Of a DNA stretch of 64,000 nt, positions 60,210-64,000 are shown in pieces. The position numbers and the translations under genes are program-made. Location: NCBI GenBank assembly GCA_028286365.1, contig JAQBRR010000002.1:168165-232164 (forward strand), written 5' to 3'. How positions within the stretch are numbered: the first letter of the stretch is position 1; each line of letters begins with the position of its first letter. This DNA is from Candidatus Saccharimonadota bacterium. GTDB lineage: Bacteria; Patescibacteriota; Saccharimonadia; Saccharimonadales; Saccharimonadaceae. Under the pieces are notes generated by a model. The model did not search any database and was not told the DNA's origin. It saw only the letters and a list, made by a program, of their open reading frames with translations.

Positions 60210-60820
60210 AGTGCGCGTCTCCCTTCGAGTGCGTGTGTTAAGGTAATTTGATCGGCATATTCGAGGTCAACGCCAACAGGAATACCGCGGGCTAAGCGCG
60301 TCATTTTTACCTCAATACCTTCGTCGAGTATATGACGTTGTAGGAACAGGGCTGTTGATTCGCCTTCAACACTGGCGTTAGTCGCAATAATGACTTCCTC
60401 GACTTCATCATCAACGAGACGTTTCAGTAACTCTGGAATATGAAGTTGTTCTGGGCCGACACCATCAATAGGGCTAATTGCACCACCGAGTACATGATAT
60501 GTGCCGTTGTATTGTCCTGTCCGTTCCAACGCGATAATATCCAGTGGTTCTTCGACGACGGCAACAAGTTTTTTATTACGATCAGGGTCGCTGTAAAGTG
60601 AAGATACATCCTCGTCAGCATCAATCAATGCGAAAGTGACTGGGCAATTTTTGACACCAGAATGGAGTTTTGTGAGCGCATTAGCAAGTTTATCACTCGT
60701 ACTAGAGTCTGCTTTTAGCAGATAGTATGCGTAGCGTTCAGCGGTACGTGCACCTACGCCAGGAAGGCGTCCGAGTTGATCAATGGCCTCAACGAGTGCC
60801 GATGGGAGTAATTGAGCCAA
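60206..60820 (-). CDS. recR: Recombination mediator RecR, without zinc finger
   Basis: 204 residues. A helix-hairpin-helix (LGRLPGVGARTAERYAYYLL) is followed by a Toprim domain (VVEEPLDIIALE, YHVLGGAISPIDGVGPEQL). The zinc finger between them normally has four Cys; here NCPVTFALIDADEDVSSLYSD keeps only the first. RecR with RecO loads RecA on gapped DNA. The pairing with ybaB upstream is the common ybaB-recR order. Confidence 0.92.
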   Translation of the reverse strand: MAQLLPSALVEAIDQLGRLPGVGARTAERYAYYLLKADSSTSDKLANALTKLHSGVKNCPVTFALIDADEDVSSLYSDPDRNKKLVAVVEEPLDIIALERTGQYNGTYHVLGGAISPIDGVGPEQLHIPELLKRLVDDEVEEVIIATNASVEGESTALFLQRHILDEGIEVKMTRLARGIPVGVDLEYADQITLTHALEGRRAL

Positions 60821-60829
60821 GTGAGCCGC

Positions 60830-61120
60830 CTATAGCCCCAGGCTACCGAGTCCACCCATGAGTGGCTTCATCTTTTCTGCGGCAACTTCCTGTGCTTTGG
60901 CAAGACCATCGCGAATAGCAATTTCAATCCAGTGCTCAAGCTCACTGATATCTTCGAGATCAACTTGTTCTGGATCGATCTTGATACTCTTAATTTTTAG
61001 TTCACCAGTTACTTGAATGACAACGGCACCATCGCCAGCTTCAACTTCAATAACTTCTTTTTTTAGTTCACTCTGCGCTTTACGTAGTTTATTCAACATT
61101 TTTACTTGGTCAAAAGCCAT
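60830..61120 (-). CDS. YbaB/EbfC family nucleoid-associated protein
   Basis: 96 residues: helical N-terminus KMLNKLRKAQSELKKEVIEV, a central beta sheet (VVIQVTGELKIKSIKIDPEQV) and a helical C-terminus ending in the common MKPLMGG. The family binds DNA as a dimer. GGGAG lies before the ATG, and a TATACT box on the minus strand at 61147-61152 may start the ybaB-recR-pyr transcript. Confidence 0.9.
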   Translation of the reverse strand: MAFDQVKMLNKLRKAQSELKKEVIEVEAGDGAVVIQVTGELKIKSIKIDPEQVDLEDISELEHWIEIAIRDGLAKAQEVAAEKMKPLMGGLGSLGL

Positions 61121-61157
61121 GATTTTCTCCCTGTATTACTCTCTCCAGTATACGTTA

Positions 61158-62585
61158 CTAGTTCGTCTTTTTGTAGATGTAAAAACGGTCTGCTTCTACG
61201 GTTGCGGAAGACGTCACAATTTTTTCAATCTTGAAAGAAGGATGGGTTGTTGTGTTTGCGTCATGAGATACTGTAAATGTATCGCTTAGAGGTGATGTTG
61301 TTGCAACGTCTAGGCCACTGCGATGCTCGGCGACTACTTGGTAGAATGATAGCTCGTCGGACGATACGACAAGGTGCTTGGTGTCTTTTGGTAGAAGTGA
61401 TAAATCTTGGGAGAAATTAGCGGCAGTATATGGGTCATAATGATAGCCATATACATAGCGTTCTAAGCCTGATAGTACAAGTACGCCAACTAATACAACA
61501 AGTGGGATAAGCCCAGCTAATCGTGCATACGGGTTTAGTGGAAATAGTCGGTACCAGTAGCCAAGCAAGCTCTCAAGACCAGTTGCAAGCAGCAACACTA
61601 GTGGCAAAAACGTGACGCTTGTGAAGTTGGGATTGGTAATCAATATTGGGATAAGACAGATTAGCCAGATGATAATGAGGTAACTTTGTGTGCTTTCGCG
61701 GGTCCGAATTAATTTATAAACACCAAAAACAATAATTAGTATCGATCCGAGACCAAAGACTGGCGTCATAAGGCCAGTCGTACTTTGAAGTGAGAATCCT
61801 AAGTACTGCTGAGATAGGAGTGACGCGTTCGCAAGAATATTTGGCCAGCTTGAAGGTATACCAAGGATAGTGAGGCCGAGTCCGGGTGTATGAACGATCC
61901 CCAAAATGAGAGGTAAAGTAATCACTAGTCCTAGTAATGCGGCTAAAACGAGCGGAGCTTTGGGTAGTTGCCTCACAATAAATCGAAGGTGTGGATGTAG
62001 TATCGCTGCAATACCGAGTGCAATAAGTGCGTAAATACTGAGGGGTGTATAGAGACTTAGAGCTGCAACGACAAAAAATAGTATCTGCCATAACATTTGC
62101 AGACGCACTTTCTTGGCAATTAACGTGCCGAATAGTAGCAAGCAAACAGACCAAAGGACATATAAAATTCCTGGTGTGCCATTTTGTGCGATGAACAAAA
62201 ATTGCCCCGTCGTAACGGCAATGATAGAGGCTAGTACTGCAATGTTTGGCTTGAACCATCTCTGGAGTAATAGAATCAAACCTACAGCGGATATAAGAGC
62301 TAATATTAATGACGGTAGTTTAATACTAAATTCTGTAACTCCAAACAGATTAATACTCGCTAGTTGTAAAAGGTGAAATGGCAAATTCGTGATCGCGAGG
62401 CTAGCTATACTTGTTAGGTCAATACCAGAAGTTTTTACGACCATACTCATCTCCTGGGCAGAAATACCGCCAGGCGTGTATAGACCTGCGAAAATAAGAA
62501 GGCCAATTAAAAGTAGAGCAATCAGGCCATACCCTAAGAAGTAGCGCAAGCGATAGATATAAAACGACGTAATATCAATACCCAT
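61158..62585 (-). CDS. Multi-pass membrane glycosyltransferase-like protein (GT39/ArnT type)
   Basis: 475 residues with about ten helices. The order INLFGVTEFSIKLPSLILALI, a first outer loop and TGQFLFIAQNGTPGILYVLWSVCLL are typical of the PMT_2/ArnT group, which moves sugars from lipid carriers to outer targets. The N-terminal acidic motif of active enzymes is not clear (GGISAQEMSM where the DExxY region is expected), so activity is uncertain. The last 80 residues form an outer domain. Confidence 0.7.
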   Translation of the reverse strand: MGIDITSFYIYRLRYFLGYGLIALLLIGLLIFAGLYTPGGISAQEMSMVVKTSGIDLTSIASLAITNLPFHLLQLASINLFGVTEFSIKLPSLILALISAVGLILLLQRWFKPNIAVLASIIAVTTGQFLFIAQNGTPGILYVLWSVCLLLFGTLIAKKVRLQMLWQILFFVVAALSLYTPLSIYALIALGIAAILHPHLRFIVRQLPKAPLVLAALLGLVITLPLILGIVHTPGLGLTILGIPSSWPNILANASLLSQQYLGFSLQSTTGLMTPVFGLGSILIIVFGVYKLIRTRESTQSYLIIIWLICLIPILITNPNFTSVTFLPLVLLLATGLESLLGYWYRLFPLNPYARLAGLIPLVVLVGVLVLSGLERYVYGYHYDPYTAANFSQDLSLLPKDTKHLVVSSDELSFYQVVAEHRSGLDVATTSPLSDTFTVSHDANTTTHPSFKIEKIVTSSATVEADRFYIYKKTN

Positions 62586-62596
62586 ATATTGTATCG

Positions 62597-62605
62597 ATTA
62601 TAGCA
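62597..62605 (-). promoter_or_regulatory. Extended -10 promoter for the glycosyltransferase-like gene
   Basis: Minus strand: TGC-TATAAT, a full consensus extended -10, with 11 bases to the ATG. Confidence 0.6.
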
Positions 62606-62611
62606 CGATGA

Positions 62612-63958
62612 CTACTCGTGTTTACGGTCGAGTGACATGAAGCGGAGACGTTCTGGGTGGAAGTACAACTCAATTTTACCGGTTGGACCGTTACGATGCT
62701 TGGCAATGATAAGGTCAGTCAAGTTCTCACGCTCTGTTTCGGGGTTATAGTATGCTTCGCGGTAAATAAACATAACGATGTCGGCGTCCTGCTCGATTGA
62801 TCCAGATTCACGAAGGTCGGCAAGCTGTGGGATTTGAGGGCTGCGTGATTCAACAGATCGAGATAATTGCGAAAGTGCAATGACTGGTACATTGAGCTCT
62901 CTAGCGATAAGCTTGAGGCCTCGGCTGATTTCACTTACTTCTTGAACACGGTTGCCGCCATCTCGTCCGCTTCCCTGCATCAACTGTAAGTAGTCAATGA
63001 TAATAAGTCCTAAGGGCTGTTCGTGCATTGCGCGACGTGCTTTTGTGCGGATTTCAAGCACGCTCATACCTGGTGTATCGTCAATAAAGATTGGTGCTTC
63101 GGCCATTTCGCCCATGGCTTCAGATAATTTTGAGAAATCGTCGTCTGATAGATTACCAGTACGAATATTCCAAGCATCAACTCCAGATGCGTCGGCAAGC
63201 ATACGATCAACCAGTTGTTCCTTGCTCATCTCGAGGCTAAAGAATAAAACTGGTTGCTTAGCGATGGTTGCGACGTTATACGCCAGATTCGTAACAAGTG
63301 TTGTCTTACCCATTGCTGGACGAGCGGCTAGGATAATAAGGTCACTGCGTTGCAAACCGGCTGTCATATTATCAAGGTCACGATAACCTGTTCGTACGCC
63401 ACGTAGCGTTCCTTTATTGCGGTGAAGTTCTTCCATGCGGTCGAAACTCTCCGTTAGAATACTTTCAATACTTACCAGGTCTTGTTTGAGTGATTGGTCG
63501 CTTACGCTAAATAACTCGGCCTCTGCTTTCTCTAGTAGCTCTTGTGTCGTTGTATCTTCGTTGTAGCCTAGTTCTGAGATCTCCCCGCTGGCTTTAATGA
63601 GGCGACGCCTGACAGCCTTTTGGGCAACCAATTCGGCGTACGCTTCGGCATGAGCTGCAGTCGGAACATAATTGGTTAACTCTGTAATATAGGCAGATCC
63701 ACCAATGAGCTCGATCTCGTTTTTACGTTTTAGCTCCTCTGTGAGCGTAAGTAGATCGACAGGTTTATGCTTTTCGTAGAGGCGCATCATACCCGCAAAG
63801 ATAATCGCGTGACGTTTTTCGTAAAAGTCCTTTGTTGTAACGTGTTCGGATATATCAGCCAGGGTTTCCTCGTCAATCAAAACAGCACCGAGTAGACTTT
63901 TCTCGGCATCTAAATTTTGTGGCGGTACTTTTCCCGCGGGAACTTCTTTAGCGCTCAT
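62612..63958 (-). CDS. dnaB: Replicative DNA helicase
   Basis: 448 residues: N-terminal helical domain (PPQNLDAEKSLLGAVLIDEE), linker, then a RecA-type motor with Walker A ARPAMGKTTLVTNLAYNVA near 211, IFIDDTPGMSV near 290, Walker B LIIIDYLQLM near 317 and LSQLSRSVESR near 360. It unwinds DNA ahead of the fork. No intein is seen. A good Shine-Dalgarno (GAGG) precedes the ATG. Confidence 0.97.
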   Translation of the reverse strand: MSAKEVPAGKVPPQNLDAEKSLLGAVLIDEETLADISEHVTTKDFYEKRHAIIFAGMMRLYEKHKPVDLLTLTEELKRKNEIELIGGSAYITELTNYVPTAAHAEAYAELVAQKAVRRRLIKASGEISELGYNEDTTTQELLEKAEAELFSVSDQSLKQDLVSIESILTESFDRMEELHRNKGTLRGVRTGYRDLDNMTAGLQRSDLIILAARPAMGKTTLVTNLAYNVATIAKQPVLFFSLEMSKEQLVDRMLADASGVDAWNIRTGNLSDDDFSKLSEAMGEMAEAPIFIDDTPGMSVLEIRTKARRAMHEQPLGLIIIDYLQLMQGSGRDGGNRVQEVSEISRGLKLIARELNVPVIALSQLSRSVESRSPQIPQLADLRESGSIEQDADIVMFIYREAYYNPETERENLTDLIIAKHRNGPTGKIELYFHPERLRFMSLDRKHE

Positions 63959-64000
63959 CCTCTACAATTACCTCTTCTCCTCCGCCCATAATAGCAGCAA
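63959..64000. other. Window edge upstream of dnaB
   Basis: These 42 bases contain the dnaB Shine-Dalgarno region and no complete gene; the preceding gene is outside the window. Confidence 0.6.

Noticed and set aside
1-64000. CRISPR array, insertion sequence, prophage, rRNA or tRNA genes
   Set aside because: No spaced direct repeats, transposase-like proteins, phage structural proteins or conserved rRNA/tRNA strings were seen on either strand by eye. A covariance-model tRNA scan and a repeat search would confirm this.

Overview
The window looks like chromosome of a Saccharibacteria (TM7)-type bacterium from an environmental, oxygen-exposed habitat. I infer this from the compact layout (64 protein genes, many overlapping by 1 to 4 bases), the standard genetic code, many small membrane proteins, a quinol oxidase operon next to a type II NADH dehydrogenase, and simplified versions of core proteins such as a RecR without its zinc finger. 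The lineage is an inference; a marker-gene tree would settle it. Host-associated members of this group usually lack nucleotide synthesis. This window instead carries every de novo pyrimidine step (carA, carB, pyrB, pyrC, pyrD, pyrE, pyrF) and every de novo purine step except purF.

Layout. 1-4 kb: SDR oxidoreductase, MFS exporter, uracil phosphoribosyltransferase and NDH-2. 4.1-8.8 kb: cyoABCDE, a cytochrome o ubiquinol oxidase operon with heme O synthase. With NDH-2 it forms a two-step chain from NADH through quinone to O2. 8.8-16.7 kb: accessory region with small membrane proteins, a cell-wall amidase, a fused trehalose-6-phosphate synthase/phosphatase, a secreted glutamic (G1) peptidase, a 26-residue basic peptide and an FMN reductase. 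16.7-18.9 kb: folate genes pabA, pabB and folB. 18.9-36 kb: purine genes in several divergent blocks (purH/purA, purM-purL, purK-purE/purC-purB, purD-purN). 36-40.3 kb: carAB with a terminator hairpin inside the start of carA. 40.5-42.6 kb: one GC-rich surface protein with an actinobacterial-type LAFTG sorting signal, probably acquired. 43.5-52.5 kb: 6-phosphogluconate dehydrogenase, 6-phosphogluconolactonase, MFS, pyrB, a GreA-like factor, an ABC export system with its two-component regulator, and a HxlR repressor. 52.7-64 kb: AI-2E-type permease, cysS, a DHH phosphoesterase, the pyrE-F-D-C/recR/ybaB cluster, a glycosyltransferase-like membrane protein and dnaB.

Regulation. Many genes have a clear extended -10 box (TGnTATAnT) whose end lies exactly 6 bases before the start codon, which predicts leaderless mRNAs. 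Others carry ordinary Shine-Dalgarno leaders. Candidate regulatory structures are a transcription attenuator in carA, a three-way-junction RNA before the GreA-like gene, a palindrome over the HxlR promoter that recurs before the ABC permease, an inverted repeat between purH and purA, and a roughly 280-base structured leader before a small unknown gene. I found no rRNA, tRNA, CRISPR array, insertion sequence or prophage.
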